Source: Pseudomonas abietaniphila (lineage in GTDB: Bacteria > Pseudomonadota > Gammaproteobacteria > Pseudomonadales > Pseudomonadaceae). From it: a DNA stretch of 64,000 nt. Both the position numbers and the translations under genes were made by a program. The notes under the pieces were generated by a model. It made no database searches and was not told where the DNA came from. It saw only the letters and a list, made by a program, of their open reading frames with translations. Positions 34,822 to 42,793 of this stretch are shown here, piece by piece. Location: the NCBI RefSeq assembly GCF_900100795.1, contig NZ_FNCO01000018.1, positions 81,386-145,385 on the forward strand, read 5' to 3'. Positions within the stretch are counted from its first letter, which is position 1, and every line of letters begins with the position of its first letter.

Positions 34822-34909
34822 TTCATACCGTCAGAGGCACGATCTACATCGAGGGTCAAATCCGACGCCTCGTCGTAGTTAGAAATTAAAAACAGTAAGG
34901 AGAATCACC

Positions 34910-35074
34910 ATGTTGAGCTGGGCTATTACTTTTCTGATCATCGCCATTGTTGCAGCTGTTCTGGGCTTCGGTGGTATCGCAGGCACCGCCACGGGTATCG
35001 CCAAGATTCTCTTCGTTGTGTTTCTGGTGATGTTCGTCGTGTCGTTCTTCTTCGGTCGTCGCGGTCGGGGTTAA
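34910..35074 (+). CDS. DUF1328 small membrane protein (YtjA-like)
   Basis: 54-aa, two-helix protein ([20 protein letters not shown], then [20 protein letters not shown]), typical DUF1328. Often stress-induced; function unknown. AAGGAG seven bases before the ATG. Its stop is 2 bp from the next start, so the two are in one operon. Confidence 0.9.
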
Positions 35075-35076
35075 CC

Positions 35077-35544
35077 ATGATTCGCACGCATTTCCATGCG
35101 TTGACGCTGGCGCTTTTGACGAGCGCCAGCGCCATGGCGATGGCGGCAAACGACGGTCAGGCGAGGGTCAGCGAACTGCTCAGTTCGGACCCGGAATATC
35201 GTCAGACGTGGTCGGGTGTTGTGAAGAAGGAAGAGCGTTTGCCCGATTGGGTGATCAACCTGTCCGGTACCTCCGAGCAGATGAATGCGGTGACCGAAGA
35301 TGGCGACAAATACCTGGTAGGGCCTCTCTGCGAAACCCAGGACACGTGCCTCAACAAACGGCTCATCGTGGCGTTCAGTCTCGACAAGTCGCATGCCTAT
35401 GCGATGTTGGTGGAAGTTCCAGCTGGCCTGCCAGCAGACAAATCCCCGACTCGGCATGCCGACTACCGCTTTCTCGGTAAACCCGACGAAGGCATGCAGG
35501 GATTGCTGAAAGAGCAGTTAAAGAAAGATCCAAACTGGTACTGA
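35077..35544 (+). CDS. Ivy-family protein (lysozyme inhibitor-like) lacking the key His
   Basis: 155-aa secreted protein, signal peptide ending MAMAAN. The Ivy fold pattern is clear (PDWVINLSGTSEQMNAV, YLVGPLCETQDTC, IVAFSLDKSHAYAML). In E. coli Ivy the loop CKPHDC inserts a His into the lysozyme active site; here the loop is CETQDTC, one residue longer with no His. So it may have a weaker or different target. Follows DUF1328. Confidence 0.82.
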   Translation: MIRTHFHALTLALLTSASAMAMAANDGQARVSELLSSDPEYRQTWSGVVKKEERLPDWVINLSGTSEQMNAVTEDGDKYLVGPLCETQDTCLNKRLIVAFSLDKSHAYAMLVEVPAGLPADKSPTRHADYRFLGKPDEGMQGLLKEQLKKDPNWY

Positions 35545-36266
35545 TTCAAATGAAGGAAGACTGAATTTCGCTTGGGTCTTCCAGAAAGCCGCTCAACCCC
35601 GAGGAGGGACTGGGCGTGACCAAGGGGCCGGGACGTTCTGACCAACGGAATGGTTGGAGCGACCCAGGTGTACAGGGAGTACTCCCGTTCGTGGGCCGGG
35701 TCAGGAAAGCCGCAACGCAAGTCCATCGTCAGATCAGCCCTCTCGCTGCGATCCGATTATGGACTTGCGACGCGCAAACGATTGATCAGGCGTTTTATCA
35801 GCGTTTTCCGCACTTTTCCCTCCTGTTACCCTTCCTACATAGCCCTTTCATCATTTCCTACGACCGTACATCGACAAGAAATCACCGAATATGCCCCTTT
35901 GGCCGTGGGTGACCGATTTGTCACTTGCCCTGCCATTTTTATCGCCTGCATCGCTACAGGCGACGTTTTAGCCACTCCCAAGCATAAAACTGTCTTCTGA
36001 AAATGTCGGGATTTGAGCCGGGTTTCGGTAAGTCTTTGATTTCTCTCATGCCGATTCGGCATGAGGTAGGCATTTCCGGCATTAGACGATAGGCCCTTCC
36101 GTGGGAATAGTTGCGCCCTTTTTCGCCTGCTAAGAGCTCGGACGCTCGCTTGCGGTGACCTTCTGGACAGCTCTAAGGGCATCCGCGCCTCGATGCTGCT
36201 CTGCTAGAGCGACATCGGAAGCGTCGGTTGAGAAATGTCCACGCCAACTACAACAAGGGTAATGAC
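35545..36266. other. Large intergenic region before gltP, no convincing gene
   Basis: About 720 bp. 35595-35710 is GGA-rich and contains two GGA-in-loop hairpins (35642-35657 and 35670-35682). An 11-bp inverted repeat, CGCAAGTCCAT (35716-35726) and ATGGACTTGCG (35759-35769), follows. A 19-base palindromic hairpin (TCATGCCG-ATT-CGGCATGA) is at 36046-36064. Frames of about 100 codons here show no family features. It must also hold the gltP promoter. Confidence 0.6.
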
Positions 36267-37598
36267 ATGAAGAAGGCAAAACTGAGCCTCGCCTGGCAGA
36301 TCCTCATCGGCCTCGTGCTAGGTGTCGCGCTGGGCGCCTTGCTCAATCACTTCAGTGCTGAAAAGGCCTGGTGGATCAGCAATATCCTCCAGCCAGCGGG
36401 TGACATCTTTATCCGCCTGATCAAGATGATCGTCATCCCTATCGTGATTTCGTCACTGGTGGTCGGCATCGCAGGTGTTGGGGATGCGAAAAAGCTCGGT
36501 CGTATCGGTCTGAAGACGATTCTGTACTTCGAAATCGTCACCACGATTGCCATCGTCGTCGGCCTGTTGCTGGCCAACGTGTTCCATCCCGGCACCGGCA
36601 TCGACATGAGCACGCTGGGCACCGTGGACATCTCGCAATACGAGAAGACCACCGCCGAGGTTCAGCACGATCACGCCTTCATCGCCACGATCCTCAACCT
36701 CATTCCGTCGAACATCTTCGCGGCGGTCGCACGTGGCGACATGCTGCCGATCATCTTCTTCTCGGTGTTCTTCGGTCTCGGTCTTTCCAGTCTGAACGCT
36801 GAAGTGCGTGAGCCGCTGGTCAAGGTGTTCCAGGGCGTATCGGAAACCATGTTCAAGGTCACTCACATGATCATGAACTACGCGCCGATCGGTGTGTTCG
36901 CGCTGATCGCCGTGACCGTCGCCAACTTCGGTTTTGCCTCGCTGTTGCCGCTGGCCAAGCTGGTGATCCTGGTTTACGTGGCCATCGCGTTCTTCGCCTT
37001 CGTGGTATTGGGGCTGATTGCCCGTCTGTTCGGTTTCTCCGTCCTTAAGCTGATGCGCATCTTCAAGGATGAGCTGGTACTGGCCTACTCCACCGCGAGT
37101 TCCGAAACGGTGCTGCCACGCGTGATCGAGAAGATGGAAGCCTACGGAGCGCCGAAAGCCATCAGCAGCTTCGTGGTGCCGACCGGCTACTCGTTCAACC
37201 TCGACGGTTCGACGCTGTATCAAAGCATCGCCGCGCTGTTCATCGCGCAGCTGTATGACATCGACATGCCGATCAGCCAGCAACTGATGCTGGTATTGAC
37301 CCTGATGGTCACGTCCAAAGGTATCGCCGGCGTGCCGGGCGTCTCCTTCGTGGTGTTGCTGGCGACGCTGGGCAGCGTGGGTATTCCGCTGGAGGGCCTG
37401 GCCTTCATCGCCGGCGTCGACCGGATCATGGACATGGCCCGTACCGCGCTGAACGTGATCGGCAACGCCCTCGCAGTCCTGGTTATCGCGCGTTGGGAAG
37501 GTATGTACGACGACGCCAAGGGCGAGCGCTACTGGAACTCGCTGCCGCACTGGCGCAGCAAGGAATCCTTTCCAGCAGGTCAGTCGACGGTCGATTGA
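36267..37598 (+). CDS. gltP: Dicarboxylate/amino acid:cation symporter (glutamate/aspartate)
   Basis: 443-aa DAACS family transporter with about eight helices and two re-entrant loops. Typical blocks: SSETVLPRVIEKMEAYG, PTGYSFNLDGSTLYQS, GIAGVPGVSFVVLLATL and DRIMDMARTALNVIGNALA. Imports glutamate or aspartate with H+/Na+. ATG 36267 has AAGGGTA upstream; an earlier ATG (36228) adds 13 codons and looks less likely. Gene order matches P. aeruginosa gltP near algB. Confidence 0.93.
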   Translation: MKKAKLSLAWQILIGLVLGVALGALLNHFSAEKAWWISNILQPAGDIFIRLIKMIVIPIVISSLVVGIAGVGDAKKLGRIGLKTILYFEIVTTIAIVVGLLLANVFHPGTGIDMSTLGTVDISQYEKTTAEVQHDHAFIATILNLIPSNIFAAVARGDMLPIIFFSVFFGLGLSSLNAEVREPLVKVFQGVSETMFKVTHMIMNYAPIGVFALIAVTVANFGFASLLPLAKLVILVYVAIAFFAFVVLGLIARLFGFSVLKLMRIFKDELVLAYSTASSETVLPRVIEKMEAYGAPKAISSFVVPTGYSFNLDGSTLYQSIAALFIAQLYDIDMPISQQLMLVLTLMVTSKGIAGVPGVSFVVLLATLGSVGIPLEGLAFIAGVDRIMDMARTALNVIGNALAVLVIARWEGMYDDAKGERYWNSLPHWRSKESFPAGQSTVD

Positions 37599-37621
37599 TT
37601 GCTGAGTAGCGGCAAACACAC

Positions 37622-37653
37622 AAACCCCGGCCCTGGCTGGGGTTTGTTGTTTT
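37622..37653 (+). terminator. gltP terminator
   Basis: AAACCCC (37622-37628) pairs with GGGGTTT (37639-37645), extended inside by GG..CT bases, followed by TGTTGTTTT. It lies 24 bp after the gltP stop. Confidence 0.85.
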
Positions 37654-37667
37654 AGGCGTACCGAACG

Positions 37668-37756
37668 GTAGGAGCGCGCTTGCCCGCGAGAGGCCGACAC
37701 ATCCAATGCACCTTCGTTGGCAGAACAATCGATTCGCGGGCAAGCGCGCTCCTACA
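37668..37756. repeat. REP pair (CGCGCTTGCCCGCGA variant)
   Basis: GTAGGAGCGCGCTTGCCCGC and GCGGGCAAGCGCGCTCCTAC arms, with the same type of spacer (AGAGGCCGACA...GATTC) as the copy at 34170-34259, which it mirrors. Confidence 0.9.
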
Positions 37757-37799
37757 GGATCGGGTCTGAACCTGATGGCTGGGCAGGGCCGCATAACTT

Positions 37800-37935
37800 T
37801 GTAGGAGCGTGGCTTGTCCCGCGATCGGCGACGTAGTCGTCGTAAAGACGGCGAATGCGGATTACCTGACAAGATGGACTGGTCTGATTTCACGACTGCT
37901 GAGCAGCCGATCGCGGGACAAGCCACGCTCCTACA
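37800..37935. repeat. REP pair (CGTGGCTTGTCCCGCGATC variant)
   Basis: TGTAGGAGCGTGGCTTGTCC and GGACAAGCCACGCTCCTACA arms with about 100 bp between them. The second pair in the gltP-spmAB gap. Confidence 0.9.
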
Positions 37936-38026
37936 GTTTGTGTGTCGTGTCTGGTAACTGTGGGATAGGGTTTGTTGTTTGCGGCCCCGCCGCTATCATC
38001 CCCGCATCTTGCGAGGGGATTTACTG

Positions 38027-39265
38027 ATGCTCAATGGCCTGTGGCTTGGCTTTTTCGTGGTTGCGGCGATTTCCGCGCTGGCTCAATGGCTGGTAGGGGG
38101 TAACTCAGGGATTTTTGCCGCGATGGTCGAAAGCATCTTTGCCATGGCCAAGCTGTCGGTGGAAGTCATGGTGGTGCTGTTCGGCACCCTGACCCTGTGG
38201 CTCGGCTTTCTCAACATCGCCCAGAAAGCCGGAATCGTCGACTGGCTGGCAAAAGTATTGGGGCCATTGTTCCGTCGCCTGATGCCTGAAGTGCCCCCCG
38301 GCCACCCTGCCCTCGGCCTGATCACGCTGAACTTCGCGGCGAACGCGCTGGGTCTGGACAACGCCGCAACGCCTATCGGCCTCAAGGCCATGCGTGCCTT
38401 GCAGGATCTCAACCCTAGCCAGACCGTGGCCAGCAATGCGCAAATCCTGTTCCTGGTGCTCAACGCCTCCTCGCTGACGCTGCTGCCGGTCACCATCTTC
38501 GTTTACCGCGCGCAGCAGGGTGCAGTCGACCCGACATTGGTCTTCCTGCCCATCCTGCTCGCTACCAGCGCCTCGACCCTTGTCGGCTTGCTGTCCGTCG
38601 CGGTCATGCAGCGTTTGCGCCTGTGGGACCCGGTGGTGCTGGCGTACCTGGTGCCTGGCGCATTGCTGCTGGGCGGCTTCATGGCCGTGCTGGCGGGGTT
38701 GTCCGCCACGGCGCTGGCAAGCCTCTCCTCAGTGCTTGGTAACCTGACGCTGTTCGGCATCATCATGCTGTTTCTGGTGGTCGGCGCGTTGCGCAAGGTG
38801 AAGGTTTACGAAACGTTCGTCGAAGGCGCGAAAGAAGGCTTCGACGTCGCCAAGAGCCTCTTGCCGTATCTGGTCGCCATGCTCTGCGCCGTGGGCGTAC
38901 TGCGCGCATCCGGGGCGCTGGACTTCGCGCTGGAGGGTATTCGCCACGTGATCCAGTGGATGGGCCTGGACACCCGCTTTGTCGACGCACTGCCCACCGC
39001 ACTGGTCAAACCCTTCTCGGGCAGCGCCGCGCGGGCGATGTTGATCGAGACCATGAAAACCCAGGGTGTGGACAGCTTCCCGGCGTTGGTCGCCGCAACG
39101 ATTCAGGGCAGCACCGAAACCACCTTCTATGTCTTGGCGGTGTATTTCGGTGCTGTCGGTATTCAGCGAGCTCGCCACGCCGTCGGGTGCGCGCTGCTGG
39201 CTGAACTGGCGGGGGTGATCGCTGCGATCTGCGTCTGCTACTGGTTCTTCGGCTCGACGGTGTAA
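38027..39265 (+). CDS. SpmA-SpmB fusion (nucleoside-recognition Gate domains)
   Basis: 412-aa membrane protein with about ten helices. The N-terminal half resembles SpmA (GTLTLWLGFLNIAQKAGIVD, LNFAANALGLDNAATPIGL) and the C-terminal half SpmB (AKSLLPYLVAMLCAVGVLRA, PTALVKPFSGSAARAML). Spore maturation proteins in Bacillus are two genes; here they are fused in a non-sporulating bacterium. Probably a small-molecule transporter or regulator; substrate unknown. It overlaps the convergent lipoprotein gene by 28 bp. Confidence 0.9.
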   Translation: MLNGLWLGFFVVAAISALAQWLVGGNSGIFAAMVESIFAMAKLSVEVMVVLFGTLTLWLGFLNIAQKAGIVDWLAKVLGPLFRRLMPEVPPGHPALGLITLNFAANALGLDNAATPIGLKAMRALQDLNPSQTVASNAQILFLVLNASSLTLLPVTIFVYRAQQGAVDPTLVFLPILLATSASTLVGLLSVAVMQRLRLWDPVVLAYLVPGALLLGGFMAVLAGLSATALASLSSVLGNLTLFGIIMLFLVVGALRKVKVYETFVEGAKEGFDVAKSLLPYLVAMLCAVGVLRASGALDFALEGIRHVIQWMGLDTRFVDALPTALVKPFSGSAARAMLIETMKTQGVDSFPALVAATIQGSTETTFYVLAVYFGAVGIQRARHAVGCALLAELAGVIAAICVCYWFFGSTV

Positions 39266-39876
39266 TGCTTCTGGCCCTGCTCCAGGGTCCATTGCAGCAC
39301 CTGGGCGGTCAGCGTATCGCTGGCCTGCCCAAAGGCGGCCACCACCGCTGGGACCTGTTTGTCGCCAACAGGCTGATGCACCTCGAAGCGCCGACTCGCA
39401 ACGATGCGTTGATGGTCATCGGCCAGCCGCGCGTCCAGGCGAATCACCACCTCGATGGCCTGAGCGCGGTATTCGCTCTGGAACGCCTGGAGCTCCCCGC
39501 CCAACTCGAAATCCGCCTGCAGGTTGCTGTCGTCGGTGCTGATCGACTGCACACGCCCGTCACGGTAGAACGCATCGGTCAGCCGATTGCGCAGCAGCAC
39601 CGGCGCCGGGTCGCTCCAGCGAGCGCCTTTGTAGCTGCTGATGACATCACCCTGCGGGATGACGGCAATGCGCGGGCTGTCGAGCGTCTCGCTGGACTTT
39701 GGCTTGACCACGCGCAATGACCAGGGCGCAGGTGTCGCTGCTTTGCTGATGGTTGCAGCCGTGGGCAAACGGTAGACGTCCGTCGGTTCCTGCTTGGGCA
39801 ATATCGAACAGGCGCTGAGCGTCAGCAGTGCGCTTGCCAGCAACAGCCCCGGGATTGAATGACTGGCAAGCCTCAT
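39238..39876 (-). CDS. MCE-system outer-membrane lipoprotein (PqiC/DUF330 type)
   Basis: 212-aa lipoprotein, lipobox at LTLSACSIL. ABC-type transport auxiliary domain (LRVVKPKSSETLDSPRIAVI...ARWSDPAPVLLRNRLTDAF). It pairs with the preceding MlaD-like protein to bridge lipid transport across the envelope. Last gene of the permease-ATPase-MCE-lipoprotein cassette; overlaps the MlaD-like gene by 4 bp. Confidence 0.9.
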   Translation of the reverse strand: MRLASHSIPGLLLASALLTLSACSILPKQEPTDVYRLPTAATISKAATPAPWSLRVVKPKSSETLDSPRIAVIPQGDVISSYKGARWSDPAPVLLRNRLTDAFYRDGRVQSISTDDSNLQADFELGGELQAFQSEYRAQAIEVVIRLDARLADDHQRIVASRRFEVHQPVGDKQVPAVVAAFGQASDTLTAQVLQWTLEQGQKHYTVEPKNQ

Positions 39877-40814
39877 GGCTGGAATTCCTTGTTCTTGTCG
39901 CTACCGAGCAGGTAGCCGCTGGGGTTGGCATTCAGACTGCGTGAAATGGTCTTGAGCGAGGTCAGGGTTTCGCGCAGCTCGCGAATCGCCGGGCCCAGCT
40001 CACTCAGCCCCTGGAGCCCGCCGTCGACGGAATCCTTGTTGGCTTTGATCAACTGGTTGATGGTGTCAGTGCTCTGTTGCAACGACACCATGGCCGCCTG
40101 ACCGGTCGCGATGGCCTGCTTTCCGTCGACCGTGAACAACAGATTGGCGTTGCGCATCGCCGTGGAGGTCTGATCCAGCGTGGCGCTGGCCTGCTTGCTC
40201 AGCACCAGCAGTTGCTTAAGGGTCTGACGGATATCGTCGCGTTGATCGGCAATCACTGCCGTCGTCTGCTCCAGATGCTCCATGGTGTTGCTCAGCGCCT
40301 GCACGTTCTTCGACGACAAGAGTTCGTTGGCGTTGTGAAGAAACACGTTGATGCCTGTGATCAGGTCATTGCTATCGTTGAGCAGCCGTGAGATCGGTGA
40401 CGGCGACGCAATGATCACAGGCAGGTTGCCGTCGTCGCCTTTCAGTTCTTCGCTTTGTGGCGTGCCGCCGCTGAGCTGGATGATCGAAGTCCCGGTGATG
40501 CCGTTCAGGGCGAGCTTGGCGAAGGTGTCACGCTTGATCGGGGTTTCCCCGGCCACACGAATCTGCGCCAGCACGCGGCGAGGGTCTTGAGGGTCCAGAC
40601 GCAGTTGAACCACGTCACCGACCTTGATCCCGCTGTACTGCACGGGGCTGCCGCGAGACAGGCCGGTCACGGCTTCGTTGAACACCACCTGATAATCCTT
40701 GAACGCCGTGTCGACGCTGGACTTGGCGAGCCACAGCCCGAACAACAGCGCGGCGGCGACCACGATCACCGTGAACAGGCCGATCAAGATGTGATGGGCG
40801 CGGGTTTCCATCAT
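39873..40814 (-). CDS. MlaD-like MCE-domain protein
   Basis: 313 aa. One N-terminal membrane helix (about 9-29) and one MCE domain (about 38-115: YQVVFNEAVTGLSRGSPVQYSGIKVG), followed by a long helical tail with many polar residues (about 150-310), likely forming a hexameric tunnel or needle as in the family. Binds lipids in the periplasm. Overlaps both neighbours by 4 bp. Confidence 0.93.
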   Translation of the reverse strand: MMETRAHHILIGLFTVIVVAAALLFGLWLAKSSVDTAFKDYQVVFNEAVTGLSRGSPVQYSGIKVGDVVQLRLDPQDPRRVLAQIRVAGETPIKRDTFAKLALNGITGTSIIQLSGGTPQSEELKGDDGNLPVIIASPSPISRLLNDSNDLITGINVFLHNANELLSSKNVQALSNTMEHLEQTTAVIADQRDDIRQTLKQLLVLSKQASATLDQTSTAMRNANLLFTVDGKQAIATGQAAMVSLQQSTDTINQLIKANKDSVDGGLQGLSELGPAIRELRETLTSLKTISRSLNANPSGYLLGSDKNKEFQP

Positions 40815-41617
40815 GAGACCTCGTGTGGGTGGGTGGCCGCTGCATAGGCCGAGCGGCCGCGCGGGCCATGAAAGTATTCGTGAATCCAGGCGTCCTTGTA
40901 AGCCGACACCTTGTCGATGCTATCGGCCACCAGCACGCGTTTCTGAGACAGCACCGCCACCCTGTCGGTGATGGTGTACAGCGTGTCGAGGTCGTGGGTG
41001 ACCATGAACACGCTCAGGCCCAGTGCGTCGCGCAGGGTCAGGATCAGTTGATCGAAGGCCCCCGCGCCAATCGGGTCAAGGCCTGCGGTGGGCTCGTCGA
41101 GAAACAGGATGTCCGGATCCAGTGCCAACGCCCGAGCCAGCGCTGCCCGCTTGATCATGCCGCCGGACAGCGAGGCAGGGTATTTGTGAGCGGCCGACAG
41201 TGGCAGCCCGGCGAGGGCCATTTTGATGCCGGCCAGATGCTCGGCCTCGTCACGGCTCAGCCCTGCGTGTTCGATCAGGGGCAAGGCGACGTTCTCGGTG
41301 ATCGTGAGTGATGAGAACAACGCGCCCTTCTGAAACAACACGCCGAAACGTCGTTCGACCTGGGAGCGATCTTTAACGGACAGATTCAGAAGATCCTGAC
41401 CCAACACCCGGACATTGCCTTCAGCAGGGCGCTGCAACCCGACGATGCTGCGCAGCAACACCGACTTGCCACTGCCCGAGCCGCCCACGACCCCGAGGAT
41501 TTCCCCGCGATAGAGGTCCAGATCCAGATGCTCGTGAACCACCTGCGGCCCGAAGCGATTGCACAGGCCGCGCACTTCAATGACGGTTTCACTGGGTTGC
41601 ACGCAACGTCGGGTCAC
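40811..41617 (-). CDS. MlaF-like ABC transporter ATPase
   Basis: 268-aa ATPase. Walker A GGSGSGKSVLL, signature LSGGMIKRAALARAL, Walker B ILFLDEPTAGLDP and H-loop MVTHDLDTLY are all intact. It drives the MCE lipid transporter. Its start overlaps the permease stop and its stop overlaps the MlaD-like start, each by 4 bp. Confidence 0.93.
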   Translation of the reverse strand: MTRRCVQPSETVIEVRGLCNRFGPQVVHEHLDLDLYRGEILGVVGGSGSGKSVLLRSIVGLQRPAEGNVRVLGQDLLNLSVKDRSQVERRFGVLFQKGALFSSLTITENVALPLIEHAGLSRDEAEHLAGIKMALAGLPLSAAHKYPASLSGGMIKRAALARALALDPDILFLDEPTAGLDPIGAGAFDQLILTLRDALGLSVFMVTHDLDTLYTITDRVAVLSQKRVLVADSIDKVSAYKDAWIHEYFHGPRGRSAYAAATHPHEVS

Positions 41618-42783
41618 CAGCCAAGCTCCATGAAAAACATCGCCGCCAGTGCGTCCAGCACAATGACCACGAAAATTGACTGCACCACGCTCGACGTCGT
41701 GTGAGCGCCCACCGATTCAGCACTGCCCTCGACCTTGAAACCCTCGAGGCAGCCAATCGCGGCGATGAAAAAGGCAAAGATCGGCGCTTTGACCATCCCG
41801 ACCAGAAAATGCTGCACGCCGATGTCTGCTTGCATCAGCGACAGAAACATCGCTGGCGAGATCCCCAGCGACAGCGCGCACACCACGCCGCCACCGACGA
41901 TGCCGCAGATCATCGCCAGAAATGTCAGCATTGGCAGTGAGATAAGCAGCGCCAGCACGCGAGGCAATACCAGCAGCTCTGTAGGACTGAGGCCCAAGGT
42001 CTGCAAGGCATCCAGCTCTTCATTGGCTTTCATTGACCCGATCTGTGCGGTGAACGCACTGGCCGTGCGGCCCGCGAGAAGAATCGCCGTCAGCAACACA
42101 GCGAATTCCCGCAGGAACGAGAAGCCGATCAGATCGACCGTAAAGATCGTGGCGCCGAAGGCCTTGAGTACCGTTGCGCCCAAAAAGGCCACGACGGCGC
42201 CGACCATGAACGTCAGCAACGCCACGATGGGTGCCGCGTCCAGACCGATCTGTTCGATATGGGCGATCACTGAAGTGGTGCGCCAGCGTTTCGGGTGGAA
42301 CAACGTTGTGACGAACGTCTGCAGAATCAGGCCGACGAAACCGAGCAGTTGCAGGGTGTCGTTCCAGATGACCTCGACAGCAGACCCGATCCTCGCCAGT
42401 AACTGAGTGCCGACAGCGACTTCAGGGTCTTTCACGGGCTGGCAGTAGTCGCACAACGCGCTTTGGATGGTCTGCATCAACGCGCGGCTCGACTCGGGCA
42501 GGTTCGGCGCCTGAACGGCCAGCAAACGCAAACGTTGAACACCCAAAAGCTCCACCAGCAACGACGCGCCAGCGGTATCGAGGGCACCCAACCCGCTCAT
42601 GTCCACCTGCGTGGCTGGGCCGAAACCGTCGCTTAACGCATCGGTCTGGCGCTTGAGTGCGTGGTAGTGGGCAAGCGTCCAGTCTCCGGCGATCCACAGC
42701 TGAGCAGGGTCGGTCGAAGTGTCCAGTGTGGCGCTGCCGCACACCGTTGATGCGCGGTTGACGAGGGAGATCGATGGGGTCAT
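41614..42783 (-). CDS. MlaE-like permease fused to N-terminal STAS domain
   Basis: 389 aa. An N-terminal STAS-like domain (about 35-110, TQVDMSGLGALDTAGASLLVELLG), the role of the separate MlaB in the E. coli Mla system, is followed by a MlaE permease (about 140-389; SFLREFAVLLTAILLAGRTASAF, MKANEELDALQTLGLSP). ATG 42783 is chosen over an upstream start in basic sequence. First gene of the cassette; no MlaC or MlaA is adjacent. Confidence 0.92.
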   Translation of the reverse strand: MTPSISLVNRASTVCGSATLDTSTDPAQLWIAGDWTLAHYHALKRQTDALSDGFGPATQVDMSGLGALDTAGASLLVELLGVQRLRLLAVQAPNLPESSRALMQTIQSALCDYCQPVKDPEVAVGTQLLARIGSAVEVIWNDTLQLLGFVGLILQTFVTTLFHPKRWRTTSVIAHIEQIGLDAAPIVALLTFMVGAVVAFLGATVLKAFGATIFTVDLIGFSFLREFAVLLTAILLAGRTASAFTAQIGSMKANEELDALQTLGLSPTELLVLPRVLALLISLPMLTFLAMICGIVGGGVVCALSLGISPAMFLSLMQADIGVQHFLVGMVKAPIFAFFIAAIGCLEGFKVEGSAESVGAHTTSSVVQSIFVVIVLDALAAMFFMELGW

Positions 42784-42793
42784 AGCGACGAGC

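Noticed and set aside
35650..36000. 116-codon frame in the gltP upstream region
   Set aside because: Composition and lack of any family match suggest non-coding DNA; it overlaps hairpins and has no convincing ribosome-binding site.
36453..37706. 417-codon frame antisense to gltP
   Set aside because: Runs opposite a well-conserved transporter and extends into a terminator and REP element.
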